Assembly (NCBI RefSeq): GCF_017745095.1
Contig: NZ_JAGHZZ010000001.1
Coordinates: 310,001 to 374,000, forward strand
Length of the DNA stretch: 64,000 nucleotides
From: Sporocytophaga sp.
GTDB lineage: Bacteria; Bacteroidota; Bacteroidia; Cytophagales; Cytophagaceae
Reading direction: 5' to 3'
A program made the position numbers and the translations under genes. This document shows positions 1-10,400 of the stretch, piece after piece (the first letter of the stretch is position 1; each line of letters opens with the position of its first letter). A model generated the notes under the pieces. The model ran no database searches. It was not told the DNA's origin and was given only the letters and a program-made list of their open reading frames with translations.

Positions 1-572
1 ATGCTCAGACGCCTCAGGATAATAAAGACGATGAGGATTCTTTCATCTGTTATCAGGTGGATGAAAATTCAATAAGTTGTTATTCTGACTACGATCCTGC
101 CTTTGATGAAACATTTCAACAAGGCGTTACTCCTGAGGGAGATATTTATTCAATGGAAGAAAACGTGATTGAATCTCCGGAGCAGGAAGAAAAAATTTCC
201 GAGGAATCATATCAAATAGAACCCCTTGAATTGGAAGGTACTCCTCAATGTGAGGCTAATAAGAAGGAAGAGGCAGAAGTGTATAATAGCCCTGAGAATT
301 ATGAAGATAAATCTAATGATAAGATTTCACAGATAGGGGATCAGGAGCGAGGCGAAAATACAGTAAATGCTGAAGTATGTAACCAACTGGAAAGATCAGA
401 CGGCAAATCTTTCGGGGAACCTTATGATTTTGAAAAGGCACAATGTTATTGCCCGGACATGGAAACCACCACTGAAGGGGATTATAAATTTGGAAACCCT
501 GATGAAGAAATTAACCCTGAAGATGTTCATGTAGAAACAAATATTTCGACTGACGAAGGGGGGATATATTAA
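1..572 (+). CDS. Acidic low-complexity protein, 5' end outside the window
   Basis: Unrecognised protein, C-terminal part only. The frame is open from base 3 to the left edge, so the GTG at 57 and the ATG at 120 upward are unlikely to be the real start. About 189 residues are visible. They are very rich in Glu, Asp, Asn and Ser with scattered Cys and Tyr, and no hydrophobic segment or folded-domain motif can be seen. The tail reads as a disordered acidic region. A strong intrinsic terminator follows about 35 nt after the stop, so this is the last gene of its transcript. Function cannot be assigned from this fragment. Confidence 0.75.
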   Translation, partial: AQTPQDNKDDEDSFICYQVDENSISCYSDYDPAFDETFQQGVTPEGDIYSMEENVIESPEQEEKISEESYQIEPLELEGTPQCEANKKEEAEVYNSPENYEDKSNDKISQIGDQERGENTVNAEVCNQLERSDGKSFGEPYDFEKAQCYCPDMETTTEGDYKFGNPDEEINPEDVHVETNISTDEGGIY

Positions 573-605
573 AAGAACCTCCAAAAGACTCTTTTATCAA
601 CTCTG

Positions 606-635
606 AAAAGGAAAGGCTGTAACCTTTCCTTTTTT
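606..635 (+). terminator. Intrinsic terminator after the truncated acidic gene
   Basis: An 11-bp perfect stem (606-616 with 623-633) with a 6-nt loop is followed by a T run. It lies 34 nt after the stop at 572 and on the same strand. Confidence 0.8.
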
Positions 636-789
636 GTATGTTTTCGACCAGAATATTCATAGGCCGTTGAGAACTCTAGTAGATCATTAACGACAATTAA
701 TTATCTATTATCCCAATATTTTGAGTTATAGTTACAAATTTTTTAGTAATTAATCCCGGTTTAAATATGGTTATGACTTAGATTTGTAT

Positions 790-3700
790 ATGGCCAGTCA
801 TTTCGATCAATCTTTTCAGGATGAACTTTCTAAATTAAATGAGGCTCAGAAAAGTGCTGTAGAGCACCTCGAAGGCCCTGTTTTGGTTATTGCCGGACCT
901 GGTACAGGCAAGACCCAGATCCTTTCGGCAAGAATCGGATACATCCTCAGTTCCGCTGATACTCAGGCTCGTCCACATAATATCCTCTGTCTTACTTATA
1001 CTGACGCAGGTACAATTGCCATGCGAAAAAGGCTCCTGAAATTCATTGGTCCAGAGGCCTATAAAGTACATATTCACACATTTCATTCTTTCTGTAATCA
1101 GGTTATTCAGGAAAACCTGGATTATTTTGGTTTTAGAGAATTACAACCTATAACAGAGCTTGAGTCTATTCTTTTATTCAAAGAATTGATTGATGATCTT
1201 GGACCCAAAAATCCATTAAAAAGGTACACAGGCGATGTTTATTATGAAGTGAGAAGGCTTCAGGTTTTGTTTAACCTGATGAAGAAGGAAAACTGGACGC
1301 CTGAACTTATCGAGGAGAAAATCAAAGAATATCTGGAGAGCCTTCCATTCAGAGAAGATTTTATATACAAGCGTGCTAATGCAAAGCAAGGGATCAAAGC
1401 AGGTGATATAAAGAAAGATAAGATCAGTGAAGAAGAAGCAAAACTAGAATTATTAAGGGCTGCTTGTCAGGAATTTCCAAGGTTTGAGAGCATGATGCGT
1501 AAAAAGCGTCGATATGATTATAACGATATGATTCTTTGGGTTTTGGAGGCTTTCAGAAACAATGAAGAAATACTTCGCCGTTATCAGGAGCAATATCTGT
1601 ATTTTCTTGTGGACGAATATCAGGACACCAACGGGGCTCAGAATGAAATCCTTAATATCTTGACCGGATATTGGGACAAACCCAACATATTTGCCGTAGG
1701 AGATGATGATCAATCAATATATAGATTTCAGGGAGCAAGTGTCAAGAATATCATAGATTTTTATGATCGTTTCAAAGAAGATGTCAAAACGATCGTTCTT
1801 ACTGAGAACTATAGATCTTCTCAGAATATTCTCAACTCCTCCGCTGGTCTTATCAACTTCAATGAAGAAAGGCTTGTACGTAAGATTAATGGACTGAGTA
1901 AGGATCTTTATGCCAAAGGATCTTTTGCAGAATCAGAAGTAGAAGTTAATGTTCTTGAATATTACAATGTGATTCATGAAGAGGCAATTATTCTGAATCA
2001 GTTGATAAAGCTTTATGAAAGTGGGGAAGATCTAAGTGAGGTTGCAGTAATTTACCGCAGTCACAAAATTGTAGATAACCTTGTCCGTATGCTAGAGACA
2101 AGGAATATACCTTTGAATGTTAGACAACAGACTAATATTCTGAATCTTCCATTTGTAGAATCCCTCGTTTCTCTTCTGACATATTTGTCAGAAGAATATG
2201 CCAGACCTCATTCCGCAGAATTCCTTTTGTATGAGATCATGCACTACAACTTTTTCTCTATCAATACAAGAGATATTGCCCGCATTGCCCGCAAATGCTA
2301 CGAAAGCAAAGAGTCATGGAGAGAGGTGATCAGCAGCAGAGAAAAGCTTTTTCTTCTGAACCTTGAGTCTGCGAGACATATCAGTGCTCTTGAAGAAAAT
2401 TTATCTTACTGGATTAAAGAAATTCCAAATATTACATTACAGACGCTCTTTGAAAAGATTATTATCAAAGGAGGTATCATGAGTTATATCATGAACAGTC
2501 CCGATAAGATTTGGTTGATGCAGGTTGTTAATACATTTTTTGATTTCATAAAAGACGAAACTGCCAAGGATCCTTCTCTTGACTTACCGGCCTTTTTAAG
2601 TCTTTTGAAAGAAATGAAGGAAAACGGAATTTCACTTACAGTCAACAAAGTAATACAAGCTGAAAAGGGAATAAACTTTGTAACTGCTCATTCTTCGAAG
2701 GGGTTGGAGTTCAGGCATGTATTTCTTATTTCATGTACCTCTTCTAATTGGGAGAAACAAAGAGCAAGGTCTCAGACATACAAAATTCCCGACACACTTA
2801 CAGAGGCGGATACAGAAGATAAAACAGAAGAAGAGAGAAGACTTTTTTATGTAGCAATGACAAGAGCAAAGGAATATCTTCATATTTCTTATGCAGCTCG
2901 AGATAATGCTGGCAAGGAACTGGAGATGTCCAGGTTTGTTGCTGAGGTATTGGAGTCCGAAGTTATTAAGGTGAAACATCCTGAGCTTAATGAAAAGGAG
3001 ATATCAGACTATCAGTTCGCACTTCTAGCAAGCGAAAGGCCTGCTGCACTCAGTTTTACTGATGTTGAATTCATGAAAGACTCTTTGAAGAACTACAAGA
3101 TGAGTGTTACTCATTTAAATAAGTTCTTGTCATGCCCTCTTTCTTTTTATTTTGAGAATGTCTTGAGAGTGCCATCCGCAAGAAGTGAGAGTATGGGTTT
3201 TGGAAATGCCATGCACAGCGCCCTTTATATGTTGTTTTCGAGAATGAGTAAATCAGAGAATAACGAATTTCCAACTGCAGACGAATTTTATTCTTTCTTC
3301 TCCGTTGGAATGTATAATCACCGGTCTCATTTTACAGACAAGGAGTACGAACGGAGATTAGAATTTGGAAAGGAACTCTTATATGATTACTACGCCAAAT
3401 ATGTTGGTCAGTGGAATAAAATTGTAACTGTAGAGCATAGGATTAATAATACAGAAGTTGAAGGCGTACCAATTACTGGAGCGCTGGATAAGATTGAGTT
3501 TGACGGTAAGAAGGTGAATGTCGTAGACTATAAGACTGGAAACCCTGAAAATGGAAAAAAGAAATTGAACAGGCCTTCAGAAAAGGATCCTAATGGAGGA
3601 GATTATTGGAGACAGATTGTTTTTTACAGGATTCTTCTTGACAGTGATAAGTCCAAAAATTATGAAATGCTTTCGGGTGAAATAGATTTCCTTCAGAAAG

Positions 3701-3903
3701 ATAGTAAAAAGGAGTTTATCAAGGAGAAGGTTTTTGTTCTGCCTGAGGACATTGAAATAGTTAAGGGGCAGATTAAAACGACTTACGATAAAATTATGAA
3801 TCTTGAGTTTACCCAAGGTTGTAATAAAGAAGAATGTTATTGGTGCAATTTTGTAAAGCATCATTACAGAACCGAAATTCAGGACTCTGAAGTTGACGAA
3901 TAA
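790..3903 (+). CDS. UvrD/PcrA-family DNA helicase with C-terminal Fe-S PD-(D/E)XK nuclease
   Basis: ATP-dependent superfamily 1 helicase, probably for DNA repair or recombination, with a fused nuclease. The Walker A loop GPGTGKT lies at residues 36-42 and the DEYQDT Walker B near 275. These are followed by GDDDQSIYRFQGA, AHSSKGLEF (about 635) and the arginine-finger motif RRLFYVAMTRA (about 685). The last 250 residues carry a RecB/AddB-like nuclease: a GALDKIE and VVDYKTG pair near 898-920. C782 upstream and C1011, C1016 and C1019 downstream match the one-plus-three cysteine layout of the 4Fe-4S nucleases AddB and Cas4. I chose the ATG at 790 over the TTG at 784. No addA/recB partner is adjacent, so it may act alone. 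Helicase assignment is firm; the cluster is inferred from the cysteines. Confidence 0.9.
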   Translation: MASHFDQSFQDELSKLNEAQKSAVEHLEGPVLVIAGPGTGKTQILSARIGYILSSADTQARPHNILCLTYTDAGTIAMRKRLLKFIGPEAYKVHIHTFHSFCNQVIQENLDYFGFRELQPITELESILLFKELIDDLGPKNPLKRYTGDVYYEVRRLQVLFNLMKKENWTPELIEEKIKEYLESLPFREDFIYKRANAKQGIKAGDIKKDKISEEEAKLELLRAACQEFPRFESMMRKKRRYDYNDMILWVLEAFRNNEEILRRYQEQYLYFLVDEYQDTNGAQNEILNILTGYWDKPNIFAVGDDDQSIYRFQGASVKNIIDFYDRFKEDVKTIVLTENYRSSQNILNSSAGLINFNEERLVRKINGLSKDLYAKGSFAESEVEVNVLEYYNVIHEEAIILNQLIKLYESGEDLSEVAVIYRSHKIVDNLVRMLETRNIPLNVRQQTNILNLPFVESLVSLLTYLSEEYARPHSAEFLLYEIMHYNFFSINTRDIARIARKCYESKESWREVISSREKLFLLNLESARHISALEENLSYWIKEIPNITLQTLFEKIIIKGGIMSYIMNSPDKIWLMQVVNTFFDFIKDETAKDPSLDLPAFLSLLKEMKENGISLTVNKVIQAEKGINFVTAHSSKGLEFRHVFLISCTSSNWEKQRARSQTYKIPDTLTEADTEDKTEEERRLFYVAMTRAKEYLHISYAARDNAGKELEMSRFVAEVLESEVIKVKHPELNEKEISDYQFALLASERPAALSFTDVEFMKDSLKNYKMSVTHLNKFLSCPLSFYFENVLRVPSARSESMGFGNAMHSALYMLFSRMSKSENNEFPTADEFYSFFSVGMYNHRSHFTDKEYERRLEFGKELLYDYYAKYVGQWNKIVTVEHRINNTEVEGVPITGALDKIEFDGKKVNVVDYKTGNPENGKKKLNRPSEKDPNGGDYWRQIVFYRILLDSDKSKNYEMLSGEIDFLQKDSKKEFIKEKVFVLPEDIEIVKGQIKTTYDKIMNLEFTQGCNKEECYWCNFVKHHYRTEIQDSEVDE

Positions 3904-4292
3904 ACATTTTCCATCTTTCCCAGTTATAGGTCTAGTAGAAAAGTGTCTGAAGCAGCTATTCGCGGCTCTTTTTGCCTGATTTTCTTGTGATTATAAATTC
4001 AACAGTGACTTTTTTCTTTGAATGAGTATTCAGAGTATTGAATTGTGGATTTCTAATGGATAAGTTCTTGAAAAGTCCTGTATGTTGAAACGATGAGAAG
4101 AGGTCGCAATTTATTATATTTAAACTCCGGAATTGTGGAATTGATTTTTTCCAAGAGGAAATAGTTATGCCAGTGTAAATACTGATGGTTTTCATAACCG
4201 GAAATTTTTTTTAGCGTAAAAGGAATAGGTTAAATACAGGGAGTTTTTATAATTATCTTATAATTAGTATATTAGGCTTTTTAAATCCTCGT
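3904..4292. other. Intergenic stretch without a recognised gene
   Basis: This is AT-rich DNA between two plus-strand genes. It holds a 79-codon open frame on the minus strand (3956-4195) that has an ATG but no recognisable domain, partner or ribosome site. I do not call it a gene. No clear terminator was found after the helicase. Confidence 0.5.
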
Positions 4293-5549
4293 ATGAGAAA
4301 GAATCTCATTGTTACGGTTTTATTATTTTTCGTATTTACTCAGATAAGCAGTAATGAAACTTCTTTTAATAGGCTTGAGGATCTAAATGATTTTTTTTCT
4401 TTAAAATGGAAGAGATTTATAGGGGGGACGTCTTACCGAACAAATATTTCTTATTGTAATAGCAATATTATAGTTGGTTCTAACGGAATGCATTTCGCAG
4501 ATTATTCTGTAACAGATAAGAATAACGGAGTTTATTTTTTGAATGCGAAAACTGGAGGCGTTTTAAAGCATATAGAAAAGGAGGGTTTCGGTGACGAAGA
4601 TGTTAATGGACTTGGTATTCATAATGGCAGAGTTTTTTTTGGAAATGATAATGATGAAATTTTCTGCTACTCAACAGCCGGAAAACTATTATGGAGTATG
4701 CCTGCATCGGGTGATATCGAATCGGCTCCTGCTTTAATCAATATTAATAACGATAATGTTAAGGATCCTGTATTTGCTACAGAAACAGGAGAGATTGCAG
4801 CCTATAATGGGGTAAATGGCAAGAAACTCTGGAGTTTCAAACAGGAAGGCTTTAATGGCTGGGAGCAAACTCAAAACAGGTTTGTGTTTCGTATTGCTGC
4901 TCATTTTAAAAATGGCTCAGGCTTTATGTGCAAGCCACTTACTTTTGATATCGATAACGATGATATTTTGGATGTGTTAGTAACGTCTAAAGATGGTATT
5001 GTTTATGCTATAGACGGATCTAATGGTGAGGAACTTTGGAAATACAATACTTTTTTCTTTGGCACTACTCAATCTCCGGTCAGCATCAAATATAGAGGAA
5101 AGAATTACTTTGGGATTACATCAGGTAAATCTATCCTTTTGTTGGATAAGGCTGGCAAAAAGCAATTAGAGTTTGCATTTTCACATTGGATCTCCGATGC
5201 GCTTCCAGTGATGCTTCCGGAGAATAAGCTGATCGTTTGCCATGAAAATGGAATAAGCGTATTGAATTTTGATACAGGAGACATAAAATATTCTGCTATA
5301 GAGGGAAAAATTACTGCCACCCCAATTGTAGAAGATGCTCTTGAAAAGGGTGCCAGTCAGGTCATAGTTCCTATGGAATCTGGTAAACTTGCTTTTTTAG
5401 GTATAGATGGAAGTATTCAGAAAGTATTTTCCTTTTCTCGGGGTTCAGAGTGTTCTCCATTGTTTGTCGATGTCGACGGAGATAATAAAAAAGAGCTGCT
5501 TATAAGCAGCTATGATGGTTATTTGTATTGCTACCAGATTAAAAGATGA
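4293..5549 (+). CDS. Secreted PQQ-like beta-propeller with FG-GAP-type calcium loops
   Basis: Exported propeller protein of unknown partner. The N-terminal 20 residues form a signal peptide (basic start, long hydrophobic core). The rest is built of repeated blades of the form DGIVYAIDGSNGEELW and GEIAAYNGVNGKKLW, typical of PQQ/BamB-like repeats. Acidic turns such as NINNDNVKD, DIDNDDILD and DVDGDNKKE resemble the calcium-binding loops of FG-GAP/integrin-type blades. No cofactor-binding catalytic residues of quinoprotein dehydrogenases stand out, so a binding or scaffold role is more likely than an enzyme. The stop overlaps the next start by 4 nt (ATGA), which points to coupled translation with the membrane-anchored neighbour. 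It lacks the lipobox expected of BamB. Confidence 0.8.
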   Translation: MRKNLIVTVLLFFVFTQISSNETSFNRLEDLNDFFSLKWKRFIGGTSYRTNISYCNSNIIVGSNGMHFADYSVTDKNNGVYFLNAKTGGVLKHIEKEGFGDEDVNGLGIHNGRVFFGNDNDEIFCYSTAGKLLWSMPASGDIESAPALININNDNVKDPVFATETGEIAAYNGVNGKKLWSFKQEGFNGWEQTQNRFVFRIAAHFKNGSGFMCKPLTFDIDNDDILDVLVTSKDGIVYAIDGSNGEELWKYNTFFFGTTQSPVSIKYRGKNYFGITSGKSILLLDKAGKKQLEFAFSHWISDALPVMLPENKLIVCHENGISVLNFDTGDIKYSAIEGKITATPIVEDALEKGASQVIVPMESGKLAFLGIDGSIQKVFSFSRGSECSPLFVDVDGDNKKELLISSYDGYLYCYQIKR

Positions 5550-6841
5550 AAAAAGTAGTCAGAAATTGGTATCTATTATTATTGCTTGCCTTTTTAGGTT
5601 GGGCCGGGGTTTTTTATTACTTGATAAAGAAAGAAACACCGGTGGTAATAGCACCATTTGAAAAAGTGAACGTGCCTTATGAAACGTTCGAGATAGTTGG
5701 AGAAGAAGGTGGAGAATTTATTTCTCAAAGGGGGACAAAAATTGTGATTCCTGCAAAAGCTTTTGTTGATAAAAGCGGAGAATTGATAAATGAGAGAGTT
5801 CTGATAAAATACAGACAATTGGATAATGCCGCGGATATCTTCTTAAGTGGTCTTCCAATGAATTATGATTCTACGGGAGAAAGACTTCTTGAAACTGCTG
5901 AGGTGATTGAAATTAAAGCATTCGTAAGAAATCAACCAGTATTTCTGTCTTCAGGAAGTAAAATTGATTTGAAATATACAGCCCCTGCACCTTTGACTTC
6001 TGATTATGGAGTTTACCATTTTGATACTCTGAATCTTGTTTGGCAATATTCAGATGATTATTCAGCGGAAAAACTACCAGCATTTGAGGTTGGAAATCAA
6101 AAATACCTATCTAAAGTTAGATTACGTAAGGAGGATTTGTTTCTTTTTGATCTTGAAATTGACCAAAATGACTATCCTGAGTTAAAGGAATTTAAAGATC
6201 TTAAATGGGCATATATCGGTGACAACGATAAAATTGATCCAAGAAAGAATTCTTGGGCATTTAAGATATTGTGGACCAAAACCCAGCTTAAACTTATTGA
6301 TAAAAAGAGTAAAGTGTACCAGCTTGTTTTATCTAACAATGAAGGAAGAAGCTTTAAAACGTTGATTACTCCTTTTAGAGAAGAACTGTTGCAAAACCGT
6401 GAGGAGTATATAGTTGTTGAAAAGGGCAAAGTCAACAAGGCTCTGAAAACAGAGGAGACATCTATCAATTATCAATTATCTATTAACCAGACAGGAGCAT
6501 GGAATATCGCCAGAAAAAGGCTAAAAGAAGAGGAGCAGATATATCTTTCAACTCTTAAATTTTCAAATCCATCTCTAAGAATATCTGAAAATGATGTTTA
6601 TCTATTGGATATGAAATTTAATACTGTTAGGAAAATTTCCGGGAAAGCTGCTCAAAAGGTGCCTATAAAGCCATCTTCAGAACTTATTGTCATTTCTGTA
6701 GATGATGATAATCAATTCTCTTTTGATAAGGTTTCTGAAGTTAAATCTGCCCCTGTCACAGGAGTGCTTGAATTTTATTTGATGCAATGTGAGGAAACCA
6801 TAAAATCTTATAATCACTTTCATAAATTGTTAACTATGTGA
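5546..6841 (+). CDS. Membrane-anchored beta-rich protein, unknown function
   Basis: Unrecognised Bacteroidota-type protein. One transmembrane helix at about residues 8-26 is followed by a large extracytoplasmic part, so it is probably held in the inner membrane facing the periplasm. The stretch from about residue 50 to 130 (GGEFISQRGTKIVIP, then a GELINERVLIKY strand pattern) resembles ZU5-like or carboxypeptidase-regulatory beta-sandwich domains found in surface proteins, but I cannot confirm the family. It overlaps the upstream propeller gene by 4 nt, and the two are likely co-translated and work together. No catalytic motif is visible. Confidence 0.7.
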   Translation: MKKVVRNWYLLLLLAFLGWAGVFYYLIKKETPVVIAPFEKVNVPYETFEIVGEEGGEFISQRGTKIVIPAKAFVDKSGELINERVLIKYRQLDNAADIFLSGLPMNYDSTGERLLETAEVIEIKAFVRNQPVFLSSGSKIDLKYTAPAPLTSDYGVYHFDTLNLVWQYSDDYSAEKLPAFEVGNQKYLSKVRLRKEDLFLFDLEIDQNDYPELKEFKDLKWAYIGDNDKIDPRKNSWAFKILWTKTQLKLIDKKSKVYQLVLSNNEGRSFKTLITPFREELLQNREEYIVVEKGKVNKALKTEETSINYQLSINQTGAWNIARKRLKEEEQIYLSTLKFSNPSLRISENDVYLLDMKFNTVRKISGKAAQKVPIKPSSELIVISVDDDNQFSFDKVSEVKSAPVTGVLEFYLMQCEETIKSYNHFHKLLTM

Positions 6842-7280
6842 TTTTCATTAAGCTAATTTTTTTAAGCTTCAAGATTTTTAATTGTAAGTAGTAAGGGAAT
6901 ATTTATAATAATTTAAAGATTTCTATTGATTTTTTACCTTCTTGTTGATAGATGTCCAATCTTATTTGTCACTACAAAAGTGCTTTTTTTAAACATATAT
7001 TCTACAAAATCAATAGACTAATCGCCTCTGTTTTGTTGTCACAATAATTAAAAAAAATATTAGAATAGTCCAATATAAGATTGATTTTTTTGGAAATATT
7101 AAATTTCCTGGCTTTAATAATCCAAAATTGCTGGTTTTTTTAACATTTTTTTTTTATATTTAATCAGTCGTCTTTGAAAAAAACTGCCTTAAAAATGGTT
7201 GATCGGGTCGATAAAAGATATCAAAAGATAGATGTAAGAAATCGGGGGGATTTGTAAGTCTTTTCTTGGATAATTTGAGG

Positions 7281-7288
7281 TAACTTTG
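7281..7288 (+). promoter_or_regulatory. Possible -7 promoter element for gltBD
   Basis: TAACTTTG matches the Bacteroidota consensus TAnnTTTG. No TTTG box lies at the expected distance upstream (the nearest is at 7251, too far), so this is a partial match. It would place the transcript start near 7295 and give a leader of about 140 nt. Confidence 0.3.
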
Positions 7289-7297
7289 ATAATAAGA

Positions 7298-7322
7298 CCC
7301 ATTTTCAGCACCCTGAAATGGG
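7298..7322 (+). promoter_or_regulatory. Stem-loop at the start of the gltBD leader
   Basis: CCCATTTTCAG and CTGAAATGGG pair almost perfectly (one bulged T) around a 4-nt loop. The dyad core TTTCAG/CTGAAA could be a protein operator, or the hairpin could cap the 5' end of the mRNA. No T run follows, so it is not a terminator. Confidence 0.45.
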
Positions 7323-7436
7323 ATTTGGAACCAATTTTAGATTATTCAGGTAAAGATTAACACGTTTTCGTTAAGAAGATCCCCGCTAAAATTAGAAATA
7401 TCATAATACAGATTATTGGAAAATAATTTCAGGTTA

Positions 7437-10400
7437 ATGGCAGAACAAGAAACTTCTGGATTGTACGATTCCAGCTTTGAGCGTGACTCATGCGGTATCG
7501 GATTTGTCGCCAACGTGAAGGGAAGGAAATCCCATGAGATCGTTGATAATGCTCTCAAAATGCTTGCAAGAATGGAGCATAGAGGGGCGTGTGGTTGCGA
7601 AAACAACACGGGTGATGGAGCGGGTATTCTTATCCAGGTTCCGCACGAGTTTTTCGTAGACGAGTGTGTCAAGATCGGAATTAAGCTTCCGCCATTCGGA
7701 CAATACGGTGTGGGAACTGTTTTCTTCCCAAAGGATGAGAAGCTTCGTGAAGATTGCAGGGCTATCCTCAATAGAAATATTGAAAAATTAGGATTGACTT
7801 TGCTTGGATACAGAAAACTTCCTACAAACAATTCAGACATCGGTCCTAGCGCAATCGCGGTGGAGCCGACTATGGAACAGGTATTTGTTCAAAAGCCTGA
7901 CAGCATCAAAACCAGCGACGATTTTGAGAGAAAGCTGTTTATCCTGAGAAATTATACTACCAGAATCGTAAGGGAAACTTTCCAGCTTCCTAATATCAAT
8001 GACGCTTTCCATATTGTGTCATTGTCTTACAAAACAATTGTTTACAAAGGTCAGTTGATGACAGCCCAGGTAAGATCTTTCTTCCCTGACCTTCAGAATA
8101 AAAGAGTTATTTCTGCAATCGCGGTAGTGCACTCAAGATTCTCTACCAACACATTCCCATCATTCAGACTTGCACAACCTTTCAGATACATCGCCCACAA
8201 TGGTGAGATCAATACTGTAAAAGGAAACGTGAACTGGATGAGAGCTCAGGAAGCTGGTTTTGAATCCAAATATTTTACCAGAGAAGAGCTGGACATGATC
8301 CTGCCTATCTGTGACTCCACAGCTTCTGACTCTGCTAACCTGGATAATGCTATCGAACTTCTTGTTCTTAGCGGAAGATCTCTTCCTCATGTAATGATGA
8401 TGCTTGTTCCTGAAGCTTGGGATGGCAACAAAGACATGACAGAAGAGAAAAAGGCATTCTATGAATATCATGCAGCTCTTATGGAGCCTTGGGATGGTCC
8501 TGCTTCTATTTCTTTTACCGACGGGAAAATCGTTGGAGCTACACTAGATAGAAACGGATTAAGACCATCCAGATGGTGTGTAACTGAAGATGACATTGTA
8601 ATTATGGCATCTGAGGCTGGTGTTGTTGATGTAGATCCAGCAAAAATCGTTAAAAAGGGGAGACTTCAGCCTGGTAAAATGTTCGTGGTTGATCTCGAGC
8701 AAGGTAAAATCATCAGCGACGAAGACCTGAAGAAAGAAATCTGTACAAGCAAGCCATACAAAGAGTGGCTTAAAAATAAAATTAAGATTAAAGACCTTCC
8801 GGAGCCTCTAGGAACATTCCATCAGCCTGACGAAAGTACTTTGTTAAAAAGACAACAGGCTTTCGGTTACAGCAAGGAAGATCTTAAAACAATCATCGCA
8901 GAAATGGCTGCAACGGGAAAAGAACCTATCGGATCTATGGGTACCGATGCTCCTCTTGCTATCCTTTCTGATCAGAGCCAGCACTTATCTCACTACTTCA
9001 AACAATTGTTTGCTCAGGTGACCAACCCTCCAATTGACCCTATCCGTGAAAAGATGGTTATGTCATTGGTGTCTTATGTTGGTGGTTCGCTTAACCTTCT
9101 TGAAGAGTCTCCTCTTCACTGCAGACAAGTTGAGCTAAGTCAGCCAATTCTTACAAACAAAGATCTTGAGAAATTAAGATACCTGGATCAAGCTTATTTC
9201 CAGACAAAAACAATCAATACTTTCTTCAAAGCGGAAGATAAACCTGGGACCCTTGAAAAAGCGCTTAACAGAATCTGTCAGTATGCTGCGGATGCTGTAG
9301 AAGATGGTTTCTCAATTATCCTTCTTTCTGACAGAAGTGTTGATACAAGTCATGCTGCAATTCCTTCTCTTCTTGCTACAGCTGCAGTTCACCATCATTT
9401 GATGAGAAAAGGCCTTAGAGGAAAAGTAGGTATCGTGGTAGAAGCTGGAGACGCTTGGGAAGTTCACCACTTTGCTACTCTTATCAGCTTTGGGGCTTCT
9501 GCTGTTAACCCTTATCTGGCATTCGAAAGTATTATTGACCTTAAGAATAAGAACATTCTTAAAGTTGATCTTCCTGAAGAGAAGTTATTCTATAATTACA
9601 TCAAAGCTATTAATGAAGGCTTGTTGAAAGTATTCTCTAAAATGGGTATTTCAACACTTCAGTCTTATCAAGGTGCTCAGATTTTCGAAGCGCTTGGCAT
9701 TCACAAGGAGGTAATTGACAAATATTTCACGAATACAGTTTCAAGAATCGGTGGTCTTACTTTAGACGGAATTGCAAAAGAGGCTTTATTAAAGCATGAA
9801 ACTGCATTCCCAGAAACTCCGGTTTACAATCCGAAACTTGAAGTTGGTGGTATTTATCAATGGAAGCGTAGAGGTGAATTCCACTTATTCAATCCTCAGA
9901 CAATTCACTTATTACAGCAGGCTACAAAAACAGGTGATTATCAGGTTTACAAGAAATATGCAAAACTGATCAATGACCAAAGTGATAAAGCTGCTACATT
10001 AAGAAGTTTATTAAAATTCAAGTCGAGCAACGATCCAATTCCTTTAAGTGAAGTGGAACCAATGGAAAGTATTTTCAAACGCTTTGCTACTGGTGCCATG
10101 TCTTTCGGTTCCATTTCTCACGAAGCTCACTCAACTCTTGCTATCGCAATGAACAGAATCGGCGGAAAGAGCAATTGCGGGGAAGGTGGAGAAGATGAAA
10201 TCAGATTTGAGAAAAAGGCAAACGGAGACTGGGAAAGATCTGCTATAAAACAAGTTGCATCAGGAAGATTTGGTGTTACCAGCTACTATCTTGCTAATGC
10301 GGATGAATTACAAATTAAAATGGCGCAGGGTGCTAAACCTGGTGAAGGTGGTCAGCTTCCTGGTCATAAAGTGGATGACTGGATAGGTCGTGTAAGACAC

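Larger units (their letters stand above)
6842..7436 (+). other. Long AT-rich gap and leader of the gltBD operon
   Basis: About 595 nt without a gene. Most of it is simple AT-rich sequence with T runs. The right half holds a match to the Bacteroidota -7 element at 7281-7288 and a hairpin at 7298-7322, described separately. No riboswitch class was recognised. Confidence 0.5.

Noticed and set aside
3956-4195. 79-codon minus-strand frame in the gap after the helicase gene
   Set aside because: No domain, no promoter or ribosome site, and a Ser/Lys/Ile-rich composition typical of AT-rich noncoding DNA.
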